A stretch of DNA of 64,000 nt from Alphaproteobacteria bacterium CG11_big_fil_rev_8_21_14_0_20_39_49. GTDB lineage: Bacteria; Pseudomonadota; Alphaproteobacteria; Rickettsiales; UBA6187. The stretch lies in assembly GCA_002787635.1 (NCBI GenBank), contig PCXK01000022.1:33697-97696 (forward strand), in the 5' to 3' direction. The position numbers were made by a program, and so were the translations under genes. The notes under the pieces were generated by a model. It saw only the letters and a program-made list of their open reading frames with translations. It was not told the DNA's origin and made no database searches. Positions 47,738-56,895 of the stretch are shown piece by piece. Positions within the stretch are counted from its first letter, which is position 1. The number at the start of each line of letters is the position of its first letter.

Positions 47738-48060
47738 GTAACATGTATTATAAATATATGTTTAGAACTTGATGTCAATTAGAAAACTTTTTTGTCGTAA
47801 TAAAAGAGGTATTTTCGCTCAAAAAGGTTGCGATCCCACGGGGTCGTCTATGTCTGTCGATATTGTAATTTCACTGACATTCCTAAGAATGCATCCCAAA
47901 CGAAATGCCCCCAGTACCCCCATTTCGCTAAGTTGATTCATAAGCTATTGATATGTATGGATTCATGCCTCGAGAAAACGAAACGAAATGCTTTTTTCAG
48001 ATTCATGGCTAGTAAAACGCCGCGCCCTCGGCGTACCCGTAAGGGGGACCCCATGGGAGT
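47738..48060. other. Gap without recognised gene
   Basis: No convincing gene is seen. The right end (about 48017-48060) is GC-rich and adjoins the IS110 remnant, so it may be insertion-sequence debris. Confidence 0.5.
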
Positions 48061-48690
48061 ATCCTTGCTGAATATGGCATTGCTATGCGCCCACGCATCC
48101 TAAAAATGCCTCCGTCGCACCGGCAGGAGCTGCGTTCCATGGTCACACGCAGACTGCAACTTAGTAATGCTGTAGCGCGTGAACGCACCAGGTTGGATCG
48201 CACATTACATCATCTTGCCAAGCAATCTATTGATGCCGTTATTGCCTTCCTTCGTCAGCAAATACGTGACATGGACGCAGCAATTCGAAGCCTCATTGCT
48301 GAGCATAGTGAGTTGAAAGAACTCAACAAACTAATCCGCAGTGTCACTGGCATCGGCCCCCAAACCGCTGCCGTTCTCATGGCAGAACTGCTGGAACTTG
48401 GGCGCATTGATCACAAATCGATCAGCAGCCTCGTCGGTGTCGCGCCACATAATGTCGACAGCGGGAATATGCGCGGCAAACGCTGTATTCATGGTGGAAG
48501 AGAGACCGTGCGCAACATGCTCTACATGGCCGCACTCAGCGCCATTAGGTATCATGACGAGTTGCGAGACTTCTATCAACGCCTCATCCTAAAAGGTAAA
48601 ACACCCAAAGTTGCTATCGTCGCTGCCATGCGCAAATTACTCATTATAATCAACGCTAAAGTTAGAGATTTTTATGCCCAAACCACTTGA
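48061..48690 (+). pseudogene. IS110-family transposase, C-terminal half
   Basis: The frame from about 48061 (ILAEYGIAMRPR) to 48690 codes the C-terminal Transposase_20 domain of IS110/IS116 elements: LNKLIRSVTGIGPQTAAVLM, SSLVGVAPHNVDSG, MRGKRCIHGGRETVRNMLYM and MRKLLIIINA. The N-terminal DEDD nuclease domain is missing because a stop lies at 48040, so the element cannot transpose. No terminal repeats were found. Confidence 0.85.
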
Positions 48691-48847
48691 CCGAAACACG
48701 GTTGCTTGTATCATTTACCACAGTATCAAGTTGAATGTTTAGAGCGTATCGGAAATGGGTTTTTGATGCTTTCTACGTCAATAAACAAGGAATTTCCATT
48801 ACCTCTCGGTATGATTGCTGGTCTTAATGTGGAATAAACTGCAAAAT

Positions 48848-48914
48848 AATCCCGATCGGTAATAAATTGATTGATTTATGGTTTTAACTGCTATATTATT
48901 ACCGTACGGTAATA
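48848..48914. promoter_or_regulatory. Paired HipB operators (module 3)
   Basis: The gene-proximal site at 48897-48914 is the perfect palindrome TATTACCGTACGGTAATA. The distal site at 48848-48863 is AATCCCGATCGGTAAT. Centres are 50 bp apart. The same two sites at the same spacing precede the orphan hipB at the right edge (63816-63883). The proximal site ends 13 bases before the hipB start. Confidence 0.8.
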
Positions 48915-48927
48915 TAAAAGGTGTGTT

Positions 48928-49212
48928 ATGCAATATACAACTCAGCAGCTTGGTAAGCTCGTGCGCGATACCCGCAAAGCAATGGGAGTGACGCAAAGCT
49001 CTCTTGCGCTCACGTCTGGCACGGGGCAGCGTTTTATTAGCGATTTGGAGAAAGGCAAGCCCACCTGCCAGCTAGGTAAAGTGCTGACGGTACTGCAAAC
49101 ACTTGGGATAAAGATAAACTTCTCCTTTCCGGTTGATATAGATACTTTTTCAGGCAATGGTGCTGGAAGCGGCTCAGGCGCTGGAAATAGTGATGGATCA
49201 GGAGAAGGATAA
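48928..49212 (+). CDS. hipB: HipB antitoxin (module 3)
   Basis: A 94-residue XRE protein: LGKLVRDTRKAMGVTQSSLA, LTSGTGQRFISDLEKGKPTC and LGKVLTVLQTLGI, as in E. coli HipB. A Gly/Ser-rich tail of 20 residues follows. AGGTG precedes the ATG. It ends three bases before hipA. Confidence 0.93.
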   Translation: MQYTTQQLGKLVRDTRKAMGVTQSSLALTSGTGQRFISDLEKGKPTCQLGKVLTVLQTLGIKINFSFPVDIDTFSGNGAGSGSGAGNSDGSGEG

Positions 49213-49215
49213 GAG

Positions 49216-50445
49216 ATGGCAAAAATACTCAATGTTTATCTGCATTATGACAGAGTTGGCGAGTTGATCATGGATGATAACGGCCAAATGGTATTTGATT
49301 ACGCCGATCACTGGCTGAATAACCCGAATGCTTCTCCACTTTCCCATTCATTACCATTGCAGAAAGAGCGTTTCCCGCGCAAAATCTGTCGAGGGTTCTT
49401 CGCTGGGATTTTGCCGGAAGAAAGCAAGCGCGAGATGGTAGCGCGCAATCTTGGCATCAGCAAAGCAAATGACTTTGCGATGCTGGAGCAAATCGGCGGC
49501 GAGTGCGCCGGTGCAGTGACATTTATCCCAGCCGGAGAAGCGCTGCCCACCTATGATTTTAAATACCGCCCGCTAACTGATAGTGAATTACTGCATATAT
49601 TGGAGTTATTACCACGCCAGCCGTTGATGGCAGGTGAAGATGGTGTGCGCCTGTCACTTGCTGGTGCACAGGATAAAATAGCGGTACATGTGGATGGTGA
49701 CAAGATTTCCATTCCGCTTGGTGGCACACCCAGCACGCATATCCTTAAGCCTGCGATTGAGCGTTTTGAAGGGTTGGTGTTCAACGAAGCCTTTTGCATG
49801 ACACTGGCGGCCAAAGTTGGTCTGCCTGTTGCTAAGGTTGAAACCCGTAAAGTGGGTGATGTAGACTACTTATTGGTGGAACGCTATGATCGCCACATTG
49901 ATGCGGAAGGCACTGTCCATCGTTTGCATCAGGAGGATTTCTGTCAGGCGCTTGGTGTGGCTTCAGAGAATAAATACCAGACAGAGGGCGGGCCAAATTT
50001 AAAAGATTGTTTTGCTCTGATTCGCGCTGCATCCAGCCGCCCGGTGGTTGATCTTGCTCATTTACTCGACGCGGTGATATTCAACCTATTGGTGGGAAAT
50101 CACGACGCACACGGTAAAAACTTCTCGCTGATCTATCAGGGTAAGAATACACGACTTGCGCCACTCTATGATCTAGTCAGCACAGTCTATTATCCGGAGC
50201 TTACCAAAAAAATGGCGATGAAAATCGGTAAAGAGCCTGAATCCAACAAAATCATGCCGGAGCATTTCGAACGTCTGGCAGAAGATGCAGGGCTTGCCAA
50301 GCCGATGGTGCGTAAACGTGTGCCGGAGTTGGCGGAAAAAACCCGCGTGCAACTGGAAAATATCGATATAGACCACCCGATGACGGATAAGCTGGCCGAT
50401 ATGATTGCTGCGCGTTGTGAGTTGGTTTTGGATAGGTTTAGGTAA
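49216..50445 (+). CDS. hipA: HipA kinase toxin (module 3)
   Basis: A 409-residue protein closest to classical HipA, the kinase that phosphorylates glutamyl-tRNA synthetase. It has GFFAGILPEESKREMVARNL, LSLAGAQDKIAV, ATP-binding STHILKP, and the catalytic GNHDAHGKNFSL with LAPLYDLVST. Base composition is near 50% GC, richer than the core genes, which points to transfer. Confidence 0.95.
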   Translation: MAKILNVYLHYDRVGELIMDDNGQMVFDYADHWLNNPNASPLSHSLPLQKERFPRKICRGFFAGILPEESKREMVARNLGISKANDFAMLEQIGGECAGAVTFIPAGEALPTYDFKYRPLTDSELLHILELLPRQPLMAGEDGVRLSLAGAQDKIAVHVDGDKISIPLGGTPSTHILKPAIERFEGLVFNEAFCMTLAAKVGLPVAKVETRKVGDVDYLLVERYDRHIDAEGTVHRLHQEDFCQALGVASENKYQTEGGPNLKDCFALIRAASSRPVVDLAHLLDAVIFNLLVGNHDAHGKNFSLIYQGKNTRLAPLYDLVSTVYYPELTKKMAMKIGKEPESNKIMPEHFERLAEDAGLAKPMVRKRVPELAEKTRVQLENIDIDHPMTDKLADMIAARCELVLDRFR

Positions 50446-50497
50446 AACAAATATCACTCCTTATTTACCATGTAAAAACTACTCATTCGTTACACCC

Positions 50498-51064
50498 CTA
50501 TAATTCAGCCAAAAGATCCTTAATTTTCTTCTGAACACGATCGGCTGTTGGTGCTGTGGGGGAGTTAAAATAATCCACCAGCTTCCCCTCTCTATCGATC
50601 GGATATTTATGGAAATTCCACTTAGGTGCCGTGCCAAAGCCAAGCGTTTGCTTTGCCCATTGATAAAATGGGTGGGCATTCTCGCCCGACACCACCTCTT
50701 TTGAAGCCATCGGAAACGACACTCCGTAATTGAGCTTGCAGAACTGTGCTATTTGCTTGCTATCGCCCGGCTCTTGTTTACCAAAGTCGTTGCTCGGCAC
50801 ACCAATCACCACAAACCCGTCGTTTTTATAGCGGTTATAAATTTCTTCCAATCCTTCATATTGACCGGTAAATCCGCATTCCGATGCAGTGTTTACAACC
50901 ATAACAACCTTGCCTTTAAACTGTGAAAGCGGCAACGGCTCTCCTTCCATCAGCGTAGTAAACGAAAAGTCATAGGCTGTTTTATCTTTATAGTCTTCTG
51001 CTTTTCCTGAGCTACCAAACGATAATATCGACATTAGAAATACTCCTAAGATTGTTTTGGTCAT
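50498..51064 (-). CDS. Exported glutathione peroxidase
   Basis: The 188-residue protein has an N-terminal signal-like helix (to about residue 22), then a thiol peroxidase fold with the reactive C63 in NTASECGFTGQYEGL, VIGVPSNDFGKQEPG and WNFHKYPIDREGK. It uses Cys, not selenocysteine. It should reduce peroxides in the periplasm, probably with thioredoxin-like partners. It lies 11 bases downstream of the ion channel gene on the same strand. Confidence 0.92.
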   Translation of the reverse strand: MTKTILGVFLMSILSFGSSGKAEDYKDKTAYDFSFTTLMEGEPLPLSQFKGKVVMVVNTASECGFTGQYEGLEEIYNRYKNDGFVVIGVPSNDFGKQEPGDSKQIAQFCKLNYGVSFPMASKEVVSGENAHPFYQWAKQTLGFGTAPKWNFHKYPIDREGKLVDYFNSPTAPTADRVQKKIKDLLAEL

Positions 51065-51075
51065 CTTTTTATACC

Positions 51076-51858
51076 TTATTTTTTGAGGCTATTAATGCGT
51101 TCTATAATTCTCGCTTCCATTTCCTGCATTTCCTTGCTGAGCGCATGTTTCATTTCCATTCTGCTGGCCTCTGCGGTTTCATCGGCACTGCTGTGCATGG
51201 CATTTACAATAATCGCAATAAAAAGGTTCAACATAGTAAAGGTAGTGACCAGAATATAGACGATAAAAAACAACCACGCACTTGGATGCACTTCCATCAC
51301 CGGCCTTACAATTCCCATCGACCAGCTTTCCAGTGTCATTATCTGGAAAAGCGAATACATCGTGCGCCCTAACGTGCCAAACCATTCCGGAAATGTATCA
51401 CTATAAAGATGTGTTCCTATTACCGAGAACACATAAAAGAACAACATCATAATGGTGGAAACAGAGGCAATACCCGGAATGGCAGAAAGTAACCCTTCAA
51501 TCACTCTGCGCATCGTCGGCACCATAGAGATCAATCGTAATACCCTAAGCACTCGAAGTGCGCGCAAAGCCGCAAATGCTTCACTGGCAGGAATTAGTGC
51601 TATGGCCACCACTACAAAATCAAACACACTCCATGGGCGTTTAAAGAATTGCCAACCATGGACAAATAGGCGCAAGGCAATTTCAATGACAAACACTTTC
51701 AGAATTAATGCATCAATAGTCTTTAGCCAAAGAGCATAGCTTTGCATGATAGAATCTGACGTCTCAATACCAAGAATAATGGCGTTAATCACAATCAATG
51801 CGATAATCGTATTTTGGAATCTGTTACCTTCGACAAACTGCCGTATTTTTTCTTTCAT
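51076..51858 (-). CDS. Bacterial voltage-gated sodium channel (BacNaV)
   Basis: A 260-residue single-domain channel with six membrane helices. S4 carries R-A-L-R-V-L-R-V-L-R-L-I, with Arg at every third position. The selectivity filter is TLESWSM, identical to that of NaChBac/NavAb sodium channels. A C-terminal coiled coil (EMKHALSKEMQEMEARI) for tetramerisation follows S6. Four chains form a Na+-selective, voltage-opened pore. Finding it in an island next to a peroxidase gene is unusual. Confidence 0.92.
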   Translation of the reverse strand: MKEKIRQFVEGNRFQNTIIALIVINAIILGIETSDSIMQSYALWLKTIDALILKVFVIEIALRLFVHGWQFFKRPWSVFDFVVVAIALIPASEAFAALRALRVLRVLRLISMVPTMRRVIEGLLSAIPGIASVSTIMMLFFYVFSVIGTHLYSDTFPEWFGTLGRTMYSLFQIMTLESWSMGIVRPVMEVHPSAWLFFIVYILVTTFTMLNLFIAIIVNAMHSSADETAEASRMEMKHALSKEMQEMEARIIERINSLKK

Positions 51859-51975
51859 ATATGACCTTAACTAACCGTTATATCTCCGGCTATCGTAAAA
51901 TTATTCAACCTGAAAAGCGCAGAGATATTAAAAATAGTGGCTTATATTTTAATAGCAAGTGATTAACTCTGCTAT

Positions 51976-52257
51976 ATGATTATTTCACCCAGCTTTCATG
52001 GCATTTGCTACGTTGTTCGTCTAACCGCCAGTTTGCTTTCCACCGTTATCGGTACAAAACTACTCGGTCCAGGATGCATTTATGTAAGCCAGTCGCTGCT
52101 CTTTAAAGCACCTGTGCATGTGGGTGAAACAGTCTATGCCAAGGCAACAATAACTGAGTTGATGTCGGAAAAATATCGTGCCAAGTTGCAAACGCAGTGT
52201 TTTGTTAAAAACACAATAGTGCTTGATGGTGAGGCAGTTGTACAATTGCCGAAGTAA
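51976..52257 (+). pseudogene. MaoC-like hot-dog domain fragment
   Basis: The 93 residues match the second half of MaoC-type enoyl-CoA hydratases: LTASLLSTVIGTKLLGPGCI, YVSQSLLFKAPVHVGETVYA and VLDGEAVVQLP. The first half, with the catalytic Asp/His region, is missing, and the HG-M join is disturbed by six foreign residues. It ends five bases from the convergent cydB. Confidence 0.7.
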
Positions 52258-52261
52258 CTGT

Positions 52262-53272
52262 CTAATAATACCTTAAATCCTGTACTTTTCCCCAGAAGAC
52301 ACGATAGGCGAAAATCGTATAGCCAATGATACATGGTAGTACGAATAATGCACCTACAAGAATAATCATCAATGATTCTGGTGAGGCAGCAGCGCCATAG
52401 ATCGTCATTTTTTCCGGCACAATATAAGGATAAAAACTGTAAGCCAGCCCTTGGAAACATAGAATAAACATGCCGATAGCACCTGCAAAAGGTAGCCAAC
52501 AAAATTGATCGTTCTTAAATGGCATTTGACGTAACGCTATTTCTAGCCCAACGATAAGCACGCCAGTAATCGCAGGGATAGGCGCAAGTAAGAAAATATT
52601 GGGTATAGAGAACCATTTCTCAAAAATACGTTCATTGACAATCGGTGTGGCAATGGAAACAATTGCAATACCAAGCGTTGTTAACCATAAACCAATACGG
52701 GACCAGCGCACAGCTTTTTGCTGAAGCGAGCCTTCGGTTTTCATAACCAGCCAACATGCACCGATAAATGCATAGCCGGCAGCCGTACACACTCCGGCCA
52801 GTACTCCGAACAGATGCGCCGCTAGGGAATGTTCAAATCCCATAATATAAAGCCCTAGCATGTAGCCCTGGGCCAGTGCCGTACCAAGTGAGCCGATAAA
52901 GAACGACTTATTCCAGATATGTTTACGTCTGGCTTGCACTTTTGCACGAAAATCGAATGAAACGCCCCTAAGAATAAGGGCAATTAGCATTATGGCGGTC
53001 GGTAAATAGAGGGCGGTTAGAACCGTACCATGTGCAATGGGGAAGGCAACAAGCAGGATGCCAACGCCTAGAACTAACCATGTCTCGTTGGCATCCCAGA
53101 AAGGGCCAATCGAGGCGATCATCTTGTCTTTCTCATCTTCCGTTGCGTTTTTCATGAGAATACCTACGCCCAGATCATAACCATCGAGAATGACATAAAG
53201 CAGAATCGATAGCCCCATAAGAAAAGCGAAGACAACCGAGAGCCAGTGACCTTCTGTAGCGAGTAACTCCAT
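52262..53272 (-). CDS. cydB: Cytochrome bd-type quinol oxidase subunit II
   Basis: The 336-residue protein has about eight or nine membrane helices and the family opening LYVILDGYDLGVGILM, followed by GPFWDANETWLVLGVGILL. It forms the quinol oxidase with CydA, reducing oxygen to water with high affinity and resisting cyanide and NO. Its ATG shares a base with the cydA stop. Confidence 0.96.
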   Translation of the reverse strand: MELLATEGHWLSVVFAFLMGLSILLYVILDGYDLGVGILMKNATEDEKDKMIASIGPFWDANETWLVLGVGILLVAFPIAHGTVLTALYLPTAIMLIALILRGVSFDFRAKVQARRKHIWNKSFFIGSLGTALAQGYMLGLYIMGFEHSLAAHLFGVLAGVCTAAGYAFIGACWLVMKTEGSLQQKAVRWSRIGLWLTTLGIAIVSIATPIVNERIFEKWFSIPNIFLLAPIPAITGVLIVGLEIALRQMPFKNDQFCWLPFAGAIGMFILCFQGLAYSFYPYIVPEKMTIYGAAASPESLMIILVGALFVLPCIIGYTIFAYRVFWGKVQDLRYY

Positions 53273-54648
53273 TATGCATCTCCTTCCAAAACTTGGCGGC
53301 TGCCTGCAACGCCCGGGCGTGTACCTATCGGCGCTCTATCAGTCCGTGAGTCTTTTGCTTTGCGTGCAAGGTAAAAGACTGTGCCGATAAAGGCGATAAT
53401 CAGTGCAATATAAACCACGACATAAGCAATTAACGTGGTGGCTACCATACCGGTTGATACATTTGAGACAGCATCTGCCGTCAACAATACGCCTTCCACC
53501 AGCCATGGCTGACGACCAATTTCGGTGGTGTACCATCCTGCGAGCGTGGCGACCCAACCGGCAAAGGTCATGCCGACCAAACTATAGGCAAGCCATCTGG
53601 TAGGCTCACCTTTGCGTTTCAATATCCATGCACCAGCCCATGAGATTAGAAGCATCAGCACGCCAACACCAATCATAATTCGGAAAGCATAGAATACAGG
53701 TGCAACAGGTGGGTTATGCTCAAATGCATTCAGCCCTTTTACTTCGCCATCCCATTCATGGGTTAGAATCAGGCTGGTGAGTTTAGGGATGCTAATTTCA
53801 AAATGATTTTTATGCATTTCCTCATCGGGAATAGCAAAGAGACGAAGTGCTGCGCCTTGTTCTGTTTCCCAAATGCCTTCCATTGCTGCTACCTTCTGCG
53901 GCTGATGCTCTAGCGTATTTAGCCCGTGCAGATCACCCATGAATATTTGTAGTGGAATGAGTATTGCAGCAAGATACACACCTGTTTTCATGGCAGCCAA
54001 TACACCAGGACGTCGATCATTTTTGAGCCATTGATACGCAGAAAGTCCTGTAACCAAGAAAGCGCATGTGAGGCCAGATGCAAGCAGCATATGCGTCAGG
54101 CGATAAGGCATTGATGGGTTGAAGATAATATCCATCCAGTTGGTAGCGTGTGCCACACCGTCAATCATTTCAAAACCGGCAGGTGTGTGCATCCAGCTAT
54201 TCAGCACCAGAATCCAGAAAGCCGAAAGCGTTGTTCCTCCTGCTACTAAAACGGTTGCTAGTGTGTGGACTCGGTTTGAAACTCTGTTGAAGCCAAAAAG
54301 CATAATTCCCAAGAATGTTGCTTCGAGGAAAAATGCAGTCAGCACCTCATAAGCAAGCAGAGGGCCGGCAATATTCCCCACTGTTTCCATGAAACCCGGC
54401 CAATTGGTGCCAAACTGGAACGACATCGTGATGCCAGATACTACGCCGAGCGCAAAACAAAGCGCGAATATTTTCACGAAAAAACGGTAAGCATCCATCC
54501 ATTTATCGTCATTGGTTTTATTGTAGCGCAGTTTAAAGAATAGTAGGACCCAGCCCAATGCAATGGTAATGGTAGGGAAGAGTATGTGAAATGTAATATT
54601 GGCGCCAAATTGTGCGCGTGCCAGTATTAAGGAATCAATGGCTTCCAT
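53272..54648 (-). CDS. cydA: Cytochrome bd-type quinol oxidase subunit I, CIO type
   Basis: The 458-residue protein has the heme-ligand His in QFGANITFHILFP and the conserved GRQPWLVEG. The Q-loop is short, placing it with cyanide-insensitive CioA rather than E. coli CydA (522 residues). ATG at 54648 follows a perfect GGAGG; the open frame upstream lies inside the regulator gene and is not CydA. The start overlaps the regulator stop as TAATG. Confidence 0.95.
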   Translation of the reverse strand: MEAIDSLILARAQFGANITFHILFPTITIALGWVLLFFKLRYNKTNDDKWMDAYRFFVKIFALCFALGVVSGITMSFQFGTNWPGFMETVGNIAGPLLAYEVLTAFFLEATFLGIMLFGFNRVSNRVHTLATVLVAGGTTLSAFWILVLNSWMHTPAGFEMIDGVAHATNWMDIIFNPSMPYRLTHMLLASGLTCAFLVTGLSAYQWLKNDRRPGVLAAMKTGVYLAAILIPLQIFMGDLHGLNTLEHQPQKVAAMEGIWETEQGAALRLFAIPDEEMHKNHFEISIPKLTSLILTHEWDGEVKGLNAFEHNPPVAPVFYAFRIMIGVGVLMLLISWAGAWILKRKGEPTRWLAYSLVGMTFAGWVATLAGWYTTEIGRQPWLVEGVLLTADAVSNVSTGMVATTLIAYVVVYIALIIAFIGTVFYLARKAKDSRTDRAPIGTRPGVAGSRQVLEGDA

Positions 54649-55220
54649 TAGTTTTCCTCCAATGTTTTCTTGCCGCCGGAAATAAGTGTTAGCTTGTCTT
54701 TCATTTCGTAGAGCTTGTAGACCTTCGACCCAAGCTTCAGAAGATTGACTAGCCGTGTGGTTTCCATTTTTTCCATATCTTGATACCATTTAGTCAGCAT
54801 CTCGATGAGGTCATGCATATCCTGCATTTTGTGTTGGGCGTAAGTTTCTTTGTCATTCTCGGCATTTGTCATGATCACATCACGCAGCATGGAAAGGGTC
54901 GGGTCTATTTCACGTTTCTTGCGTTCTTCAATTAGCGTGCGAACAATTTCCCAGACATCTTCAGGAACCGTAAAATAGTCTTTACGATCTTTCTGATAAT
55001 GTTTTGTGCGAATCAACCGCCAGCTATCAAGCTCTTTAAGTCCCATGCTTACATTGGAGCGTGAAAAACCAAGCGTATCACCAATTTCATCCGCACAGAG
55101 TGGTTCTTCTGAAATATAAAGCAATGCATAAATTTGCCCGACCGTCCGGTTAATCCCCCAGCGGCTGCCCATCTCACCGAAGTGAGAAACAAAGGTTTGC
55201 GTCGAATCGGAAAGTTTCAT
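54648..55220 (-). CDS. GbsR/MarR-family transcriptional regulator
   Basis: A 190-residue winged-helix protein: ALLYISEEPLCADEIGDTLG, FSRSNVSMGLKELDSWRLI and a long helical C-terminus. GbsR-like genes upstream of cydAB or cioAB are known in proteobacteria. Its promoter carries a perfect 34-bp palindrome (55231-55264), and it is translationally coupled to cydA, so it probably controls the whole operon including itself. Confidence 0.9.
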   Translation of the reverse strand: MKLSDSTQTFVSHFGEMGSRWGINRTVGQIYALLYISEEPLCADEIGDTLGFSRSNVSMGLKELDSWRLIRTKHYQKDRKDYFTVPEDVWEIVRTLIEERKKREIDPTLSMLRDVIMTNAENDKETYAQHKMQDMHDLIEMLTKWYQDMEKMETTRLVNLLKLGSKVYKLYEMKDKLTLISGGKKTLEEN

Positions 55221-55230
55221 ATCAGTGCCT

Positions 55231-55264
55231 TTTTGTATTTTCAGTAATTACTGAAAATACAAAA
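55231..55264. promoter_or_regulatory. Perfect 34-bp palindrome, GbsR operator candidate
   Basis: Half-site TTTTGTATTTTCAGTAA is followed directly by its complement. The palindrome lies 11 bases upstream of the regulator start, so a bound dimer would block transcription or translation initiation. Confidence 0.85.
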
Positions 55265-55818
55265 GTCAAATGGTGTCGTCAATAGAAACCGCCATCTTAA
55301 ATGAAGCATTAAGTACCACAGAATGTCTGCGTTACACGTTCTTCTGGCGTTGGAGGTTTACGATAGCCGAAGAATAGACTACCTTATTCACCCACATTCA
55401 CCCCAATTCCGGTGCCGCTTTTGGGCAAATCCGATGCCGCGCTGGTGCCGCTTTGGGCGTGAAAAAGGGGGAAGTTTGGTGAAATGGTATGAAGTAATAA
55501 AATGGCCTAACCTTTTGATAGATAAACGTTAGTGAATATAGGTAAATATCCTTATATATCGATGGCTTGCGCTCGCAACCTGAAGGTCGTAGGTTCAAAT
55601 CCTCTCCCCGCAACCAATTTTCCTTTTATTTATCAGTATATTACGCCACGCAACTTTGTGGCTATTATACTATAAAAACACCCCGTGTACTGCTGGTGTA
55701 CTAATGCAGCAGCAAATTATATCGTACTAATGCGTATAAACCACTCGACAACCATACCCCCGGTTGTGTAATATTGACTATCCATACAATTATACAAATT
55801 AAAGAAGCAGGTTCAATC
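55265..55818. other. Gene-free island junction
   Basis: It contains GGTGCCGC-rich direct repeats at about 55410-55460, the tRNA remnant at 55571-55617 and two short inverted repeats (GCCAC/GTGGC near 55651; CTGCTG/CAGCAG near 55690-55712). No gene is seen. Confidence 0.6.
55571..55617. repeat. tRNA-Met 3'-half remnant (att site)
   Basis: Forty-six bases match the anticodon-to-CCA part of the initiator tRNA with four or five differences: AACCTGAAGGTC, then AGGTTCAAATCCTCTCCCCG. It cannot form a tRNA. It is the crossover remnant between the second and third islands. Confidence 0.8.
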
Positions 55819-56529
55819 ATGGGTTTGCCGGGTAGAGAGTATTATTATCTTGGGGAAGTTGCTGATCGTTGGTCTGTGTCAAAACTTGATATTCAGTATT
55901 ATATAGAAAAAGGCCTGCTTGATGCTGGGATTTGGCTTAGAAATGCACCTGTGGAATTTGGATATTATGAGAACCTTGGTGAATGTGGTCGAGAAAAAGT
56001 GCCTCTAAATAAAAAGACAGTATCGGGGATATATGAGATACTACCTAAGGATTGCTCTATGTTATTCCGTAGAAAAGAAATCATGCTTTATCATTTGAAA
56101 AACCCTAAAGAGGACGAATATATAGCAATCAACAATGATAATGGATTCCAGGTCAATTTATCCGATTTAGTTATAACAGAACAGGCCTGCTTTGAATTTG
56201 AACAAAAGAACGGTGTAGTGTTAAAAGATAATCATGGTTTCATATATAATAAGAATTTTGAAGTAGTAATCTTAAATGGAATTAGGTTCCAATTAGGCTC
56301 TATACAATCCAATGTAGTTAGGTTGTTACATGAGGCTTCTTTAACAGATGATCCATGGTTATATGGACATACAACATTGTGTGCAGCAGGGTCTAAAGGC
56401 AATGGGTGCATGGTTGATTTATTCAAGAATCAGCCAGAATGGAGAAAATTAATAGTATCAGGCAAGAATGGCTATTACCGTCTTAATATAGAACCATCCC
56501 ACACTTCATCCCACCCCAGCGCCGCATAA
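55819..56529 (+). CDS. Putative DNA-binding regulator of mobile element
   Basis: The 236-residue protein opens with an HTH/MerR-like segment, YYLGEVADRWSVSKLDIQYY. It ends with a possible second winged helix, FQLGSIQSNVVRLLHEASL. The middle is unassigned. ATG at 55819 follows GCAGG; the frame can be extended to a TTG at 55774. Its place ahead of an AlpA-like gene and a rep gene suggests a switch for element functions. Three CATCCCAC words (56495, 56507, 56554) lie at its 3' end. Confidence 0.6.
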   Translation: MGLPGREYYYLGEVADRWSVSKLDIQYYIEKGLLDAGIWLRNAPVEFGYYENLGECGREKVPLNKKTVSGIYEILPKDCSMLFRRKEIMLYHLKNPKEDEYIAINNDNGFQVNLSDLVITEQACFEFEQKNGVVLKDNHGFIYNKNFEVVILNGIRFQLGSIQSNVVRLLHEASLTDDPWLYGHTTLCAAGSKGNGCMVDLFKNQPEWRKLIVSGKNGYYRLNIEPSHTSSHPSAA

Positions 56530-56649
56530 CCCGAAGTCGCACAGGTCACGATCCATCCCACCTGTTCCCACAATGGTGACAGCGACAAAACCTCCTTTTT
56601 ATGCGACCATTCCTGATGTTATTTTCACAAATTATCAGGAGCAATCATT

Positions 56650-56883
56650 ATGCCTATCAAACATTTTCACCAGTCCGAGTTAGCCAAAAGATGGTGTGTA
56701 TCAACCCGTACATTAGAAAGATGGCGCTGGCTTGGCCGCGGCCCTAAATATCTGAAAATAGGTGGTCGCGTGGTTTACCGCCTCGAAGATATTGAAGCGT
56801 ATGAGGCAGGGCAAATCCGCAGCAGCACATCTGAAATAAACCTGTCGGAACATAACAGAAATTCCAATGTTGAAAATTGTTAG
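56650..56883 (+). CDS. AlpA/excisionase-like HTH protein
   Basis: The 77-residue protein is a winged helix of the MerR/AlpA class: ELAKRWCVSTRTLERWRWLG, then GPKYLKIGGRVVYRLEDIEAY. AlpA regulates excision of P4-like elements; excisionases share the fold. It lies 12 bases upstream of the rep gene. Confidence 0.85.
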   Translation: MPIKHFHQSELAKRWCVSTRTLERWRWLGRGPKYLKIGGRVVYRLEDIEAYEAGQIRSSTSEINLSEHNRNSNVENC

Positions 56884-56895
56884 GGAGGTTATCTG

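Noticed and set aside
47828..48203. Frames around the GC-rich left end of the IS110 remnant
   Set aside because: They conflict with the transposase frame and have no family features.
55410..55460. CRISPR-like array from the GGTGCCGC repeats
   Set aside because: Repeats are too short and irregular and there are no spacers or cas genes; they are att-flank repeats.
55398..55613. Frame beginning M-R-G-E-D-L-N-L-R-P on the minus strand
   Set aside because: This is the usual translation of a tRNA 3' end read antisense, not a gene.
56495..56561. Three CATCCCAC words as an operator array
   Set aside because: Two lie in coding sequence and the number is too small to distinguish from chance.
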